Below, piece after piece: positions 8,856 through 18,413 of a stretch of 64,000 bases of DNA. Position 1 is the first letter of the stretch, and each line of letters begins with the position of its first letter. The stretch lies in the NCBI RefSeq assembly GCF_040546275.1, contig NZ_JBEPNO010000009.1:124001-188000 (forward strand), read 5' to 3'. The notes under the pieces were generated by a model. The model searched no databases. It saw only the letters and a list, made by a program, of their open reading frames with translations, and was not told where the DNA came from. A program made the position numbers and the translations under genes. The DNA comes from Nakamurella sp040546275 (lineage in GTDB: Bacteria > Actinomycetota > Actinomycetes > Mycobacteriales > Nakamurellaceae).

Positions 8856-9419
8856 ATGCGGACCTACGCGGTGGTGTCGGCGGCCGTGGCGCCGGTTGCC
8901 CTGATCGGCGGGTGGATCTGGGCTGCGGCCCGGCAGCCGCCCGGCTACGACCCGATCAGTCAGACGATCAGCGCGCTGGCGGCGCGGGACGCGACCGAAC
9001 GCTGGATCATGACGGCCGGGCTCGCCCTGCTCGGCCTCTGCCACCTCGTCACCGCCGGCGGACTGACCGACGCCGGCCGATGGGGCCGCGCGCTCCTGGC
9101 CATCGGCGGTGCCGCCACCGTCGTGGTGGCCTGCCTGCCCCAACCCGCCAGCGGGCACGTCCAGGCGGCCGGCGTCGGATTCGTCGCGCTGACCCTGTGG
9201 CCGCTGGTGTCACGGGTACCGGGTCACGTCGTCAGGATTGCTGTCGTCGTCCTCTTCACTGCCGTGCTGATCTGGTTCGCGACCCAGCTCGGTGGAGGCT
9301 CGGCGCTGGGACTGTCCGAACGGATTCTTGCCGGTGCGCAGGCGCTCTGGCCGCTGGTCGTCACGCTGATGTTGCTGTTGGCCCGTCGAAGGCGGACGAC
9401 CACTACGACCGGCCGATGA
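8856..9419 (+). CDS. DUF998-family membrane protein
   Basis: A 187-residue predicted membrane protein with about six hydrophobic helices and the DUF998-type pattern DPISQTISALAA after helix 1. ATG 8856 is chosen; a TTG at 8844 would add four residues. Function unknown. The C-terminus is Arg/Thr-rich and its last 17 bases overlap, tail to tail, the end of the leftward dehydratase gene. Confidence 0.75.
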   Translation: MRTYAVVSAAVAPVALIGGWIWAAARQPPGYDPISQTISALAARDATERWIMTAGLALLGLCHLVTAGGLTDAGRWGRALLAIGGAATVVVACLPQPASGHVQAAGVGFVALTLWPLVSRVPGHVVRIAVVVLFTAVLIWFATQLGGGSALGLSERILAGAQALWPLVVTLMLLLARRRRTTTTTGR

Positions 9420-11124
9420 CCGGTTCCACGAACCGGCGTTTGGCCGCGGTGTCGCCGACCAGGAAGTCCAGATCGCAGCCGGACGGCGCCTGCATCACAT
9501 GGCGCTGGTAGAGCGCGGGCCATCCGCGGAGATGTTCGGAGACCGGTGGGACCCAGGCAGCGCGCCGGCGGGCCAACTCAGACGCCTCGACGTCCAGGTC
9601 CAACCGGCCGTCCTCGACGTCGACCACGATGGGGTCGCCGTCCCGGACCAGTGCGAGTGGACCACCGAGCGCGGCCTCCGGTGCGGCATGCAGAAACACG
9701 GTGCCGTAGCTGGTTCCGCTCATCCGTGCATCGGTGACCCGGACCATGTCGGTGACACCGCGCTCGGCCAGCCGTTGCGGGATCGGCACCATGCCCCACT
9801 CCGGCATACCCGGGACGCCGATCGGACCACACCCACGAAGGACGAGCACCGTGCCCTCGTCGACCTCCAGATCAGGATCGTCGAGCCGCGCCCGCATCTG
9901 CAGGTAGTCGGAGAAGACGAGTGCCGGTCCACGATGTCGCCACAATTGCGGGGACGAGGTAGCGGCCTTGAGCACTGCGCCATCGGGGGCGAGCGAACCG
10001 CGGACGCCGCGGATCGCCGGTCCGGGGAACACCGGGTCGTGCAGTGGCCTCACTGCGACCCCCCATGCGGCCGAGGCTCCGCCCAGCAGGGGACCGCCGG
10101 TCACCGTCACGACGGCGGGGTCGATCAGCTCCCCCAGCACGCCGACGATCGTTGGCAGGCCGCCCGCCTCGTCGAGTTCGGCCATCAGGTACTGGCCGGT
10201 CGGCTCCACATCGGTCAGCACCGGGACGGCAGAGCCGATGCGCTGCAACATGTCCTGACCGAAGGACAATCCGGCCCGGCCGGCGATCGCCGCCAGGTGC
10301 AGCACCGCATTGGTGGAGCCGGCGACGGCCTGCAGCACCACTGCGGCGTTGTGCAGGGCGGCCGGGGTGAGAATCCGCGAGGGCCGCAGATCCCACTCGA
10401 CCAGTTCCACTGCCCGACGGCCGCTGGCCTCCGCGATCTGCACGGACCGGGTCGAACCCGCCTGCACCGTGCCGGCGGACGGCAGGCTGAATCCCAGTGC
10501 CTCCGCCATCAGTGCCATCGTCGACGCGGTGCCGAGCGTGTTGCAGGATCCGGTGCCGCACGCGTAGCAGTTCTCGAATTCGTTCCAGGTGGCGTTGTCG
10601 ATCTCGCCGGCGCGCCGCCGATCGAGCATCCGCCAGAGGTCCGTACCGGTACCGATGCGCCTGCCCTGGAAGAACGGGGCCGGCCGATTGCCGCCGACGG
10701 CCAGGATCGTGGGCAGATCGGTGCTGATGGCGCCCATCAGCGCGCCGGGTGTGCTCTTGTCGCAGTTGGTCAGGAGCACCACACCGTCGATCGGGTTGGA
10801 CCGCAACGTCTCCTCGACCTCGATGGACAGCAGGTTGCGATAGAGCATCGCACTGGGCTTCATCAGGTCCTCGCCGAGCGAGATGGTCGGGAAGATGACC
10901 GGAATACCGCCCGCCTCCGTCACTCCCCTCGCCGCCGCATCGGCCAGCGCCGCCAGTGGCAGATTGCAGGGGTTGAGATCACTGGCGCTGTGGGCGATTC
11001 CGATGATCGGTCGACTGTCCGAGGCGGAGACGTGCGCGCCCCCCATCCGCAGGGCGACCCGGTGCTCCAGTGCGGTTTCGTCGTCGCCTGCCGTCCATCC
11101 GGCGGAGCGCAGCGGGCGACTCAC
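9403..11124 (-). CDS. IlvD/Edd-family dehydratase, pentonate-dehydratase-like
   Basis: A 573-residue Fe-S dehydratase of the IlvD/Edd family. Cluster ligands are visible at C53 (SDLNPCN), C121 (TNCDKSTPG, with the metal-binding D122 and carbamylated K123) and C194 in GTGSCNTLGTASTM. The last motif resembles arabinonate/xylonate dehydratases rather than dihydroxy-acid dehydratase, which has ACGGMYTANTM there. The probable reaction is dehydration of an aldonic acid to a 2-keto-3-deoxy acid. The GTG start at 11124 overlaps the stop of the upstream hydrolase gene, so the two form a leftward pair. The substrate is inferred from the motif and the neighbouring sugar importer. Confidence 0.88.
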   Translation of the reverse strand: MSRPLRSAGWTAGDDETALEHRVALRMGGAHVSASDSRPIIGIAHSASDLNPCNLPLAALADAAARGVTEAGGIPVIFPTISLGEDLMKPSAMLYRNLLSIEVEETLRSNPIDGVVLLTNCDKSTPGALMGAISTDLPTILAVGGNRPAPFFQGRRIGTGTDLWRMLDRRRAGEIDNATWNEFENCYACGTGSCNTLGTASTMALMAEALGFSLPSAGTVQAGSTRSVQIAEASGRRAVELVEWDLRPSRILTPAALHNAAVVLQAVAGSTNAVLHLAAIAGRAGLSFGQDMLQRIGSAVPVLTDVEPTGQYLMAELDEAGGLPTIVGVLGELIDPAVVTVTGGPLLGGASAAWGVAVRPLHDPVFPGPAIRGVRGSLAPDGAVLKAATSSPQLWRHRGPALVFSDYLQMRARLDDPDLEVDEGTVLVLRGCGPIGVPGMPEWGMVPIPQRLAERGVTDMVRVTDARMSGTSYGTVFLHAAPEAALGGPLALVRDGDPIVVDVEDGRLDLDVEASELARRRAAWVPPVSEHLRGWPALYQRHVMQAPSGCDLDFLVGDTAAKRRFVEPVIGRS

Positions 11125-12563
11125 CCGACTCGACCGACCGACAGTTCGGTCACCAGTGCATCGGCTTCGTCGATCAGCGCCTCCAGAGCTCCGGGGCGGA
11201 GCACGGTCTGCCAGGTCTGGTATCGGTCGACGATGAACGCCTCCGTGGGCGGCAGATACACCCAGCCCGGCCCGTTGGTCAGGTTCATCACGATGACGAT
11301 CTTGTCCGGATGCCGTGCCCGCAACTCGGTCTGCAGCCTGGAGTATGCCTCGCCCGGCTGGGCGACCACGTAGGCGTCGCCCAACCGCCAGACCCAGAGT
11401 GGATGGTGAACAGCGGTCGTGGGTGCCCGGCCGGAGACCCCATAGGTGGCCTGGAGGCGCTCGGAGCGCTGAAGACGCTCACGACGCGCACGGGGATCGA
11501 TGTCCGCCCAACGGGTGTCGAGTTCGGCCAGGCTCGGCAGATCGCGCAACTGCACGTCGACCCTGACCTGCCGCAGCCCGAGCTCACCGGGCCAGGTCCC
11601 AGGGACCTCGTCCCACAGTGCCAGCGGCGCACCGGATTCCACCGTACGCACCAACTGCAGCACCGTGCCGGCCGGCGGTAGCGAACCCAGCACACCGAGC
11701 ACGCTGTAGCCGAGGGCGTCACCGTAGGCGTCCGCCCGGCGGGGGTCGGCCAGATACTGCACCGGGCCGGACAGATCGCCACTGGCGCCCTGCAGGAACA
11801 GACACGGCGCACCGCCGGTGGCCCATTCGACCCGCTCGCGCAGACCACCGACGAAGTCCGGTGACAGCAGGCTGTTGTCGAAACCCAGCGTGGTCGGATG
11901 GCAGGCGTAGTTCACCACCGTTGCCCTGATCCTGCCGTCTTCACCGGTCAGCCGACCGACCAGCAGGGTCCGGTCGGCCGGCGTCTCCGGATCGAATCCA
12001 AGGGTCACCCGGCCATCGACGGACTGGTCCCGGTTGACCGCCAGCGGACTGCTGCCGTGGCCCCAGACGAGGATGCCGGGCGACAGATCGTCCATCGCCA
12101 GTCGGCAGGCGTCCACCGCTGCCGATCGGAGCTGCTCCAGGTAGGCCGGCACCAGCGCGCCGCCGGGCAGGTCGACGTCGTCCAGGCAGATGGAGGGCCC
12201 GGCGTGGGTGTGGACGAGATGGAGCAGCACCCGGTCCGCCGTCAGGCCGAAGGCCTCCAGCACGGCCCCGCGGACACCGGACTCGTCGCGGACACTGCGC
12301 CACCAGCCGAGATCTGCGGTGATCAACAACCGGAGGCCGGAACCATCCCGGCCGGAGATGGCCAGGGCGGTGAGGGTCAACGGCCGGTGCACGCCGGTGC
12401 TGAGGTCCACGTCGCCGTACCCCCAGTTGCGCATCCGGATCCCTACCGGTGGGGTGATGTCGACACGGCCGACGCCGAACGAAGTCTGCACTCCCGGGGG
12501 TCGCCAGAGCGACGTTCCGGAGAAGTGCAGCGCCTCCGACTCATTCGGCGCGCGGTGGGTCAT
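11121..12563 (-). CDS. Neutral/alkaline ceramidase-like hydrolase
   Basis: A 480-residue protein resembling the N-terminal catalytic domain of neutral ceramidases. It has GVGRVDITPPVG (30-41), the metal-binding HTH in LVHTHAGPS (H118, H120) and another His in NYACHPTTLG (H222). No signal peptide is evident, unlike secreted ceramidases, and the C-terminal Ig-like domain is lacking. Its pairing with an aldonate dehydratase suggests amide or ester (perhaps lactone) hydrolysis in sugar catabolism instead of sphingolipid turnover; that is inference. The start could also be internal, near GVQTSFGVGRVD. The promoter presumably lies in the 12.6-kb dyad region. Confidence 0.75.
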   Translation of the reverse strand: MTHRAPNESEALHFSGTSLWRPPGVQTSFGVGRVDITPPVGIRMRNWGYGDVDLSTGVHRPLTLTALAISGRDGSGLRLLITADLGWWRSVRDESGVRGAVLEAFGLTADRVLLHLVHTHAGPSICLDDVDLPGGALVPAYLEQLRSAAVDACRLAMDDLSPGILVWGHGSSPLAVNRDQSVDGRVTLGFDPETPADRTLLVGRLTGEDGRIRATVVNYACHPTTLGFDNSLLSPDFVGGLRERVEWATGGAPCLFLQGASGDLSGPVQYLADPRRADAYGDALGYSVLGVLGSLPPAGTVLQLVRTVESGAPLALWDEVPGTWPGELGLRQVRVDVQLRDLPSLAELDTRWADIDPRARRERLQRSERLQATYGVSGRAPTTAVHHPLWVWRLGDAYVVAQPGEAYSRLQTELRARHPDKIVIVMNLTNGPGWVYLPPTEAFIVDRYQTWQTVLRPGALEALIDEADALVTELSVGRVG

Positions 12564-12596
12564 GTCGTCACCCTAGGTGCCGGTCTCCGACGTGCA

Positions 12597-12668
12597 GAAC
12601 GGTGTTCGTCACAGCCGAACCCACCCGCTCGAACCGAGGCTCCTGTTCGTCTGTGCCGAACACCGTTC
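12597..12668. promoter_or_regulatory. 72-bp interrupted dyad (divergent operator region)
   Basis: Bases 12597-12620 and 12645-12668 are a 24-bp inverted repeat matching at 22 of 24 positions. Each arm holds a GAAC-N3-GTTC palindrome and a GTTCG-N7-CGAAC palindrome, and the 24-bp centre contains CTCG-AAC-CGAG. The region lies between the leftward hydrolase/dehydratase pair (start 12563) and the rightward operon (start 12701). I infer binding sites for a dimeric or tetrameric repressor, with the IclR protein encoded at 17625 the first candidate. Confidence 0.7.
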
Positions 12669-12700
12669 CGTCGGACCGACGGGGTTCGTACTCTCAGCGG

Positions 12701-13231
12701 ATGACGCAGCTGTTCATGACCCATCCCGGGCCGCTCCCGGCCGCCGCCGTTCCGGCGCCGGGCCTCCGGCCTGCGACGTCGGCGGATGCATCGGCGCTCG
12801 CCCGCCTCCTGAGCGTGGCGTTCGACGAGCAGTGGGATGAAGCACGCGTCCGACGCGAGCTGTTGGACGCCGTGGACGTCCCGGTCACCTGGATGCTGCC
12901 GTCCTCGGTCGAGGGCGAGGTATCGGCGACGGCGTCCGAGCGGATCATGCCGCAGGAGTATCCGGGAGCCGGCTACGTCCACTACGTCGCCGTGTCCGCG
13001 GCCGAGCAGGGCCGCGGACTCGGCACGATGATCACCGCCCGGTGCCTGGCCGGTTTTACCGACCGGGGCCTGACCACCGCAGTCCTGGAGACGGACGACT
13101 TCCGTCCCGGCGCCGTGGTCAGCTATCTACGACTGGGCTTCGTCCCGACCTACCGCGACGAAGCCGAGATGTTGTCGTGGTCAGCCCTTTTCCCGACCCT
13201 GCTGCCCTCCCGCCGAACGGTGCACGGATGA
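12701..13231 (+). CDS. GNAT-family N-acetyltransferase
   Basis: A 176-residue GNAT protein. The acetyl-CoA pyrophosphate loop is EQGRGLGTMITA and is followed by the typical strand and helix ending SYLRLGFVPTYRDE. ATG 12701 is chosen because the upstream in-frame extension (from 12602) would run through the operator dyad. Its stop overlaps the next ATG, so it heads the rightward sugar operon. Acetyl acceptor unknown; it could modify the catabolised compound or a toxic analogue. Confidence 0.8.
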   Translation: MTQLFMTHPGPLPAAAVPAPGLRPATSADASALARLLSVAFDEQWDEARVRRELLDAVDVPVTWMLPSSVEGEVSATASERIMPQEYPGAGYVHYVAVSAAEQGRGLGTMITARCLAGFTDRGLTTAVLETDDFRPGAVVSYLRLGFVPTYRDEAEMLSWSALFPTLLPSRRTVHG

Positions 13232-14370
13232 CCGCGACCAGGGCCTCGTTGCGGGTCGGGATCGCCGGGGCGGTCAGGGGGACCGGCTTCCTGACCGTGA
13301 TGCGGCACCACGCAGATCGGGCCACCCTGACCGCCGCCTACGACCCGGTGCCCGAGGCGCTGACGGCGTTCGGTCGCCGCAGCGGAGTGGAGAACCTCTG
13401 CACCTCCTTCGACGAACTGCTCGACAACGTCGACGTGGTGGTGCTGTCGTCGCCGCAGCAGCACCACACCCCGCAGGCAGTGGCGGCACTCGAGCGCGGC
13501 ATCCACGTCCTCAGCGAGGTTCCGGCCGCAGTCAGTCCCGAACAGGCACAGCAGCTCGTCGGCGCCGTCCGCGCGAGCACCGCGAAGTACGCCATGGCCG
13601 AGAACTACTGCTACACCAGGCCCAACCTGATCGTCCGCGAGATGGTGCGGGCCGGTGCGTTCGGCGACCTGTACTACGGCGAGGGCGAATACCTGCACGA
13701 GATGAAGTCGTGGCACACCACACCGTCGGGCGAACGGACGTGGCGCTACCACTGGCAGGTCGGCCGGGACGGGAACCCCTACCCCACCCACAGTCTCGGC
13801 CCGCTGCTGCAATGGTTCGACGACCGCGTGGTGTCGGTCAGCTGCGCCGGCACCGGGCGCCACACCGACCCTGAGCACGAACTGCAGGACACCACCATCC
13901 TGCTGGCCAGGACCTCCCGGGGCCGCCTGCTGCGCCTGAGGTTCGATCTGCTGTCCAACCGTCCCGAGCTCTGGGACTACTACACGATCCAGGGCACCCA
14001 GGGGGCGTACGAGGCCGCCCGCACCTCGGCCGCTGCGCCGGTGGTCTACCTGCACGGGCGGTCACCGGCCGAGACCTGGGAGCCGCTGGAGAAATTCGCC
14101 TCCGATTTCCTGCCCGGCCGCTACGCCCGGCCGCCGATCGACGCCGGGCACTGGGGGTCGGACTTCTGGCCGTTCCGGGACTTCCTCGACTCCGTCCTGG
14201 ATGATCGTCCGCTCGAGGTGGACATCTACTCCGCCCTGGACATGACCCTGCCGGGCCTGGCCGCCGAGACCTCGATCCACCAGAACGGCGCCTGGACCCA
14301 CGTCCCCAATCCGCGCTTCTTCACCGCCGGGATCGGCATCGACCCGGGCCGTGAAGCCCCGTTGGCCTGA
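13228..14370 (+). CDS. Gfo/Idh/MocA-family oxidoreductase
   Basis: A 380-residue NAD(P)-dependent sugar dehydrogenase-type protein. The N-terminal Rossmann domain starts LRVGIAGAVRGTGFL and contains the family pattern HVLSEVPAAVS, where most members have EKP. The C-terminal alpha/beta domain has a likely catalytic segment around HSLGPLLQWFDD. ATG 13228 overlaps the GNAT stop. It is followed at 39 nt by a sugar-binding lipoprotein, indicating oxidation of the imported carbohydrate. The Lys of the canonical EKP motif is replaced by Val, so catalysis may differ. Confidence 0.88.
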   Translation: MTATRASLRVGIAGAVRGTGFLTVMRHHADRATLTAAYDPVPEALTAFGRRSGVENLCTSFDELLDNVDVVVLSSPQQHHTPQAVAALERGIHVLSEVPAAVSPEQAQQLVGAVRASTAKYAMAENYCYTRPNLIVREMVRAGAFGDLYYGEGEYLHEMKSWHTTPSGERTWRYHWQVGRDGNPYPTHSLGPLLQWFDDRVVSVSCAGTGRHTDPEHELQDTTILLARTSRGRLLRLRFDLLSNRPELWDYYTIQGTQGAYEAARTSAAAPVVYLHGRSPAETWEPLEKFASDFLPGRYARPPIDAGHWGSDFWPFRDFLDSVLDDRPLEVDIYSALDMTLPGLAAETSIHQNGAWTHVPNPRFFTAGIGIDPGREAPLA

Positions 14371-14409
14371 TCCGCTCGTCCGTCCCACCCACCCGATCAA
14401 GGAGAAGCC

Positions 14410-15771
14410 ATGAAGTCCTGGAAATCACGAGCGGTTGCGCTGTCCCTGGCGCCACTGCTCACCCTGGCGGCCTGCAGCAGCGGCAGCACCGCCAGTTCGC
14501 CGGCCACGACGTCGAGCACTCCGGCGGCGGCCGGTTCCGGCGGTTCGTCGAGCTCGTCGACGTCCTCCGCTCCGGCACTGTCGGGCTCGCTGACCATCTG
14601 GAACCGCGGCCCGATCGACGACACCACGGCGCTCAAGCCGCTGATCGACGGCTTCAAGAAGAAGTACCCGACCGTCAGCATCAATGCCGTGGCCCAGCCC
14701 GGCGACAACTACTTCGCAGTGCTCCAGGCCGCGGTGATCGGCTCGAAGGGGCCGGACATCGCCTCGATGTTCCCCGGTGGCTACCAGGTCCAGTTCCAGA
14801 GCAAGATGCTCGACCTGAACAAGTACATCCCGCAGTCCGAGCTGAAAGCCGTCGGTGCGCAGTACTACGCCCAGGACGGCGACCTGACCAAGGCAACGTA
14901 CGGAGTCCCGGTGACCAGCAGCTTCTACGGGCTGTTCTACAACAGGAAGGTGCTCTCGGATCTCGGGGTCACCAGCTTCCCGACCACCTGGACCGAGCTG
15001 AACGCCGCGTGCACGAAGGTGAAGGCGGCCGGCAAGACCTGCATCGGCTACGGCAGCGATTCCGGATCGGGCGGATTCCCGTCCTTCCTGGACTGGTCGT
15101 ACCTGGTCGGCGCGGCCTCCGACCTCAAGGGCTGGGACGCCATGCTGACCGGGACGCAGAGCTACGCGAACCCGGCCGTCACCGCGCAGGTCACCAAATG
15201 GGCCGCCCTTCGCACCAACAGTTACACCAACCAGGACGTACTCACCTGGCGTGGGGTGAAGGCCGGTTTCGCCGACGGATCCGTCGCCATGGTGATGGGC
15301 GGCAGCTGGGACACCCCGACCTACGAGAAGACTCTCGGCGCCAACCTCGGTGTGATGCCGGCCCCGTTCTCCGATACCCCGCAGAAGAAGCTCGTCCGCC
15401 TACCGGACAACGGCTACGACGTGCTGAAGTCGACCAAGAACCCTGACGCGGCCGCAGCTTTCGAGGCCTACATCATCTCCGCGGAGGGTCAGCAACTGGT
15501 GGCGGCCGCCGGCCAGGTACCCAGCCGGACGGGCATAGCCACCACCGACAAGGTCAACGCCGCCCTGCTGGAGACGGCCGCCTCCCCGGGCTGGACGGCC
15601 ATCCCGATGTTCGACAACTTCACCGCACCGTCGGTCACCGATGCATTGACCAACGGACTGAACAGCGTGCTCGCCGGGAAGTCCAGCCCCAGCGATGTTC
15701 TCGACAAGATGGACTCGGCCACCAAGTCCCTGACCGCAGCCCAACGGGTCGACTACCACCTCGGTAGCTGA
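14410..15771 (+). CDS. Sugar ABC transporter substrate-binding lipoprotein (family 1)
   Basis: A 453-residue extracellular solute-binding protein. The signal peptide ends in the lipobox LAAC (C22), followed by a Ser/Thr/Ala-rich linker of about 40 residues and a fold starting GSLTIWNRGPIDD, typical of carbohydrate uptake (CUT1) transporters. The Shine-Dalgarno is aaggaga. It works with the two permeases downstream; no ATPase is encoded here, so a shared MsiK-type ATPase encoded elsewhere is likely, as is common in actinobacteria. Confidence 0.92.
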   Translation: MKSWKSRAVALSLAPLLTLAACSSGSTASSPATTSSTPAAAGSGGSSSSSTSSAPALSGSLTIWNRGPIDDTTALKPLIDGFKKKYPTVSINAVAQPGDNYFAVLQAAVIGSKGPDIASMFPGGYQVQFQSKMLDLNKYIPQSELKAVGAQYYAQDGDLTKATYGVPVTSSFYGLFYNRKVLSDLGVTSFPTTWTELNAACTKVKAAGKTCIGYGSDSGSGGFPSFLDWSYLVGAASDLKGWDAMLTGTQSYANPAVTAQVTKWAALRTNSYTNQDVLTWRGVKAGFADGSVAMVMGGSWDTPTYEKTLGANLGVMPAPFSDTPQKKLVRLPDNGYDVLKSTKNPDAAAAFEAYIISAEGQQLVAAAGQVPSRTGIATTDKVNAALLETAASPGWTAIPMFDNFTAPSVTDALTNGLNSVLAGKSSPSDVLDKMDSATKSLTAAQRVDYHLGS

Positions 15772-15797
15772 TGCGGTTCGACACGAAGGAGACCTCG

Positions 15798-16769
15798 ATG
15801 GCGACCGGATCAGCGATGTCCAAATCTGTCGAACTGCGCAACCGGCGGCCGAAACCCGAAAACAGGTTGCCCGGCAACCGGTTCGGGGGTACGCGCCTGG
15901 GTCTGCAGTCGCGGAGGTCGCTGTGGGGAATGTTGTTTGCGCTGCCCGCGCTGCTCCTGGTCGTCCTGCTGCTGGTGCTTCCGGCCCTGCAGGCCCTGTA
16001 CTACAGCTTCACCAGTTGGGACGGTACCGATGCACAGTGGATCGGCCTGCAGAACTACACCAACGGCCTCTTCGCCAATCCGGACTTCCGGCGCATCCTG
16101 CTCAACAACGCCATCATCATCGCCAGCGTTCCGCTCGAAGTGGCAGTGGCACTGGCCGTCTCGTACCTGCTGATGATGCGTCGCCGCAGCCGGCCGTTCT
16201 TCCGGGCGGTGTTCTTCCTCCCCGTCGCGCTCTCCTGGGTCGTCATCGGGTTGACCTTCGGTTACCTGTTCTCCTCCCGCGGGGCGGTGAACACCCTGCT
16301 GGACAACATCGGCCTCTCGGCGCTGAGCAGCGACTGGCTCGCAGGCGACTGGACGTCGCTGGCCGCGTTGATCCTGGCGTTCAGCTGGAGCTACCTCGGG
16401 ATCAACGTGGTCCTGCTGTCCACCGGACTCGCGACCGTCGACCCGTCGGTGATCGAGGCGGCGCGGCTGGACGGCGCCGGCGGCCTCGGCATGCTGCGGC
16501 TGGTCATCCTGCCGCAGATCCGCCGCTACGTGGAGCTGGCCCTGATCGTGACGATGTCCGCCGCCATCACCCAGATCTTCGGACTGATCTACACCATGAC
16601 GGCCGGTGGCCCCGGTCGCTCGACCACCACCCTGGAGTACGCGCTGTACCAGACCTCCTTCGCCCAAGGCAATTTCGGGCAGGGTGCCGCCCTGGGCATC
16701 GTGCTGTTCGTGGTGTCGCTGGCCGTCACCGCCCTGCGGATCCGCTCGGGGGTTGCCGCGCGTGACTGA
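15798..16769 (+). CDS. Sugar ABC transporter permease (MalF/UgpA type)
   Basis: A 323-residue CUT1 permease with six predicted helices. The EAA motif is visible as VIEAARLDGAGGLGMLRLVI. ATG 15798 has a good Shine-Dalgarno (gaagga) at 15785-15790; an earlier ATG at 15771 overlaps the previous stop but has no clear site. It overlaps the next permease by 8 bases. Confidence 0.9.
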   Translation: MATGSAMSKSVELRNRRPKPENRLPGNRFGGTRLGLQSRRSLWGMLFALPALLLVVLLLVLPALQALYYSFTSWDGTDAQWIGLQNYTNGLFANPDFRRILLNNAIIIASVPLEVAVALAVSYLLMMRRRSRPFFRAVFFLPVALSWVVIGLTFGYLFSSRGAVNTLLDNIGLSALSSDWLAGDWTSLAALILAFSWSYLGINVVLLSTGLATVDPSVIEAARLDGAGGLGMLRLVILPQIRRYVELALIVTMSAAITQIFGLIYTMTAGGPGRSTTTLEYALYQTSFAQGNFGQGAALGIVLFVVSLAVTALRIRSGVAARD

Positions 16770-17628
16770 CACCGTCTCGCTCGCGCCGCTGCGTTCCGCC
16801 GGACCGCCGGCCCGCGGGTCCACTGGACCCTGGCAGCGGATCTTCTCCGGGTTCGGGTTGGCGGTGCTGGTCCTCCTCGCCCTGGTCACGGTCGCACCGA
16901 TCGCCTACATGCTGACGACGTCGCTGCACTCCACCGACACCGCCGGCAGCTCGTGGACCCTCGAGCAGTGGGGCGTGCTGTTCCAGCAGCCCGAACTGCT
17001 GCGCGCCATCGGCAATTCGGCCATGCTCTGCGTGCTGGCGATCATCGTGCAGAGCGTGGTCGGGGCCCTCGCCGGATTCGCGTTCGGCATTCTGCGGTTC
17101 CCCGGATCACAGGTGGTCCTGTCCCTGCTCATCGTGATGATGCTGATCCCGCTGCAGACCTACATCATCCCGGAGTTCGTCAACGTCGGTCGTCTTGGTC
17201 TGGTCGGCAACGTCCCGATGACTGCACTGATCTACGCCGGTACCCAGATGCCTTTTGCCGTCTTCATCCTCACCAACTTCTTCCGGTCACTTCCGGACGA
17301 ACTGCTGGAGTCGGCAGTGATCGACGGGGCCTCCTACCCGCGGGCTTTCATCAGCGTGCTGCTGCCCCTGGCCCGTCCCGCGTTGATCACATTGGGCGTG
17401 CTCACCTTCATCGGCGTCTGGAACGATCTGCTCGTCGCATTGCTGTTCCTACCCGACGGGGACACCCACACCGTCGGGGTGCTGCTGGCCACCGTCAATT
17501 CGACGAGAACGTTCGACATCAACCAGGTGATGGCCACGTCGCTGGCCAGTGCGATTCCATGTTTCGCGGTCTTCCTGACCTTCCAGCGCTATCTGGTGAC
17601 CGGACTGACGGCAGGGATAGGAAAATGA
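16762..17628 (+). CDS. Sugar ABC transporter permease (MalG/UgpE type)
   Basis: A 288-residue CUT1 permease with six helices and the EAA loop LLESAVIDGASYPRAFISVL. GTG 16762 lies inside the end of the first permease gene, implying translational coupling. It partners the preceding permease and the binding protein at 14410. Confidence 0.9.
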   Translation: MTDTVSLAPLRSAGPPARGSTGPWQRIFSGFGLAVLVLLALVTVAPIAYMLTTSLHSTDTAGSSWTLEQWGVLFQQPELLRAIGNSAMLCVLAIIVQSVVGALAGFAFGILRFPGSQVVLSLLIVMMLIPLQTYIIPEFVNVGRLGLVGNVPMTALIYAGTQMPFAVFILTNFFRSLPDELLESAVIDGASYPRAFISVLLPLARPALITLGVLTFIGVWNDLLVALLFLPDGDTHTVGVLLATVNSTRTFDINQVMATSLASAIPCFAVFLTFQRYLVTGLTAGIGK

Positions 17629-18413
17629 CGACCAGCAGCGTGGACGAGCGGTATCGGGTGCGCAGCGTCGACCGTGCCTTCGAGGTGCTCGACGTGTTGG
17701 CCGAGGCCGGTACCGGGCTCGGCGTCTCGGCGATCGCGCGCAAGGTGAACGCCTCCAAGAGCGCCATGTTCGCCGTCCTGCAGACCCTCGAGGCGAGGAA
17801 CCTCATTGCCTCCACGGGTGATCTGACCTCCAGGGTCTACACCCTCGGTTTGGGACTCGCCCGGCTGGGAGACCGCGCACTGCAGCAGGTCTCGCTACGC
17901 GATGTGGCCATGACCCACCTCGCGGAACTGGCTGCAGCGACCATGCTGAGCGCCAGGGTCTCGGTGGTGGACGGTGAGTCCGCGGTGGTGGTCGGCCAGG
18001 TGGACGGGCCGGCCGCGGTCCGGTTCAACCTCAACATGGGGGGCCGGGAACGCCTGCACTGCAGCGGAATGGGCAAAGCCATCCTGGCGAACCGCTCCGA
18101 GGACGCCGTTCGTCTCGACGCCGAACGACACGGGCTCGGAGCCCGGACCCGGCACACCATCACCGATCCCGACGCCCTGCTGGCCGACCTGGCCAAGGTC
18201 CGCAAACGCGGCTTCTCCATCGACGACGAGGAGGACGCCGAAGGCATCTGCTGCATCGGCGCTGCGCTCTTCGACCACCGCGACGAGTGCACCGGCGCCA
18301 TCAGCGTCACCGGTCTGAAGCCGATGTTCGCACCCAGAGAAGTGCTACGCATCGGCAATCTGGTGGCCGGGACGGCAGTCCGGATCTCCCGCGACCTGGG
18401 TTCGACCCGATGA
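17625..18413 (+). CDS. IclR-family transcriptional regulator
   Basis: A 262-residue regulator with an N-terminal winged helix (about residues 12-65, with GLGVSAIARKVNASKSAMFA) and a C-terminal IclR effector-binding domain (LHCSGMGKAILA, RKRGFSIDDEEDAEGICCIG). It starts four bases before the preceding permease ends. IclR proteins commonly control local sugar-acid or aromatic catabolism through short palindromes, so it is the natural candidate to bind the 72-bp dyad at the head of this operon. Confidence 0.93.
   Translation: MTTSSVDERYRVRSVDRAFEVLDVLAEAGTGLGVSAIARKVNASKSAMFAVLQTLEARNLIASTGDLTSRVYTLGLGLARLGDRALQQVSLRDVAMTHLAELAAATMLSARVSVVDGESAVVVGQVDGPAAVRFNLNMGGRERLHCSGMGKAILANRSEDAVRLDAERHGLGARTRHTITDPDALLADLAKVRKRGFSIDDEEDAEGICCIGAALFDHRDECTGAISVTGLKPMFAPREVLRIGNLVAGTAVRISRDLGSTR

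Noticed and set aside
7677..9158. 493-codon minus-strand open frame
   Set aside because: It lies opposite the lipoprotein and DUF998 genes, both of which have proper signals and codon bias on the plus strand.
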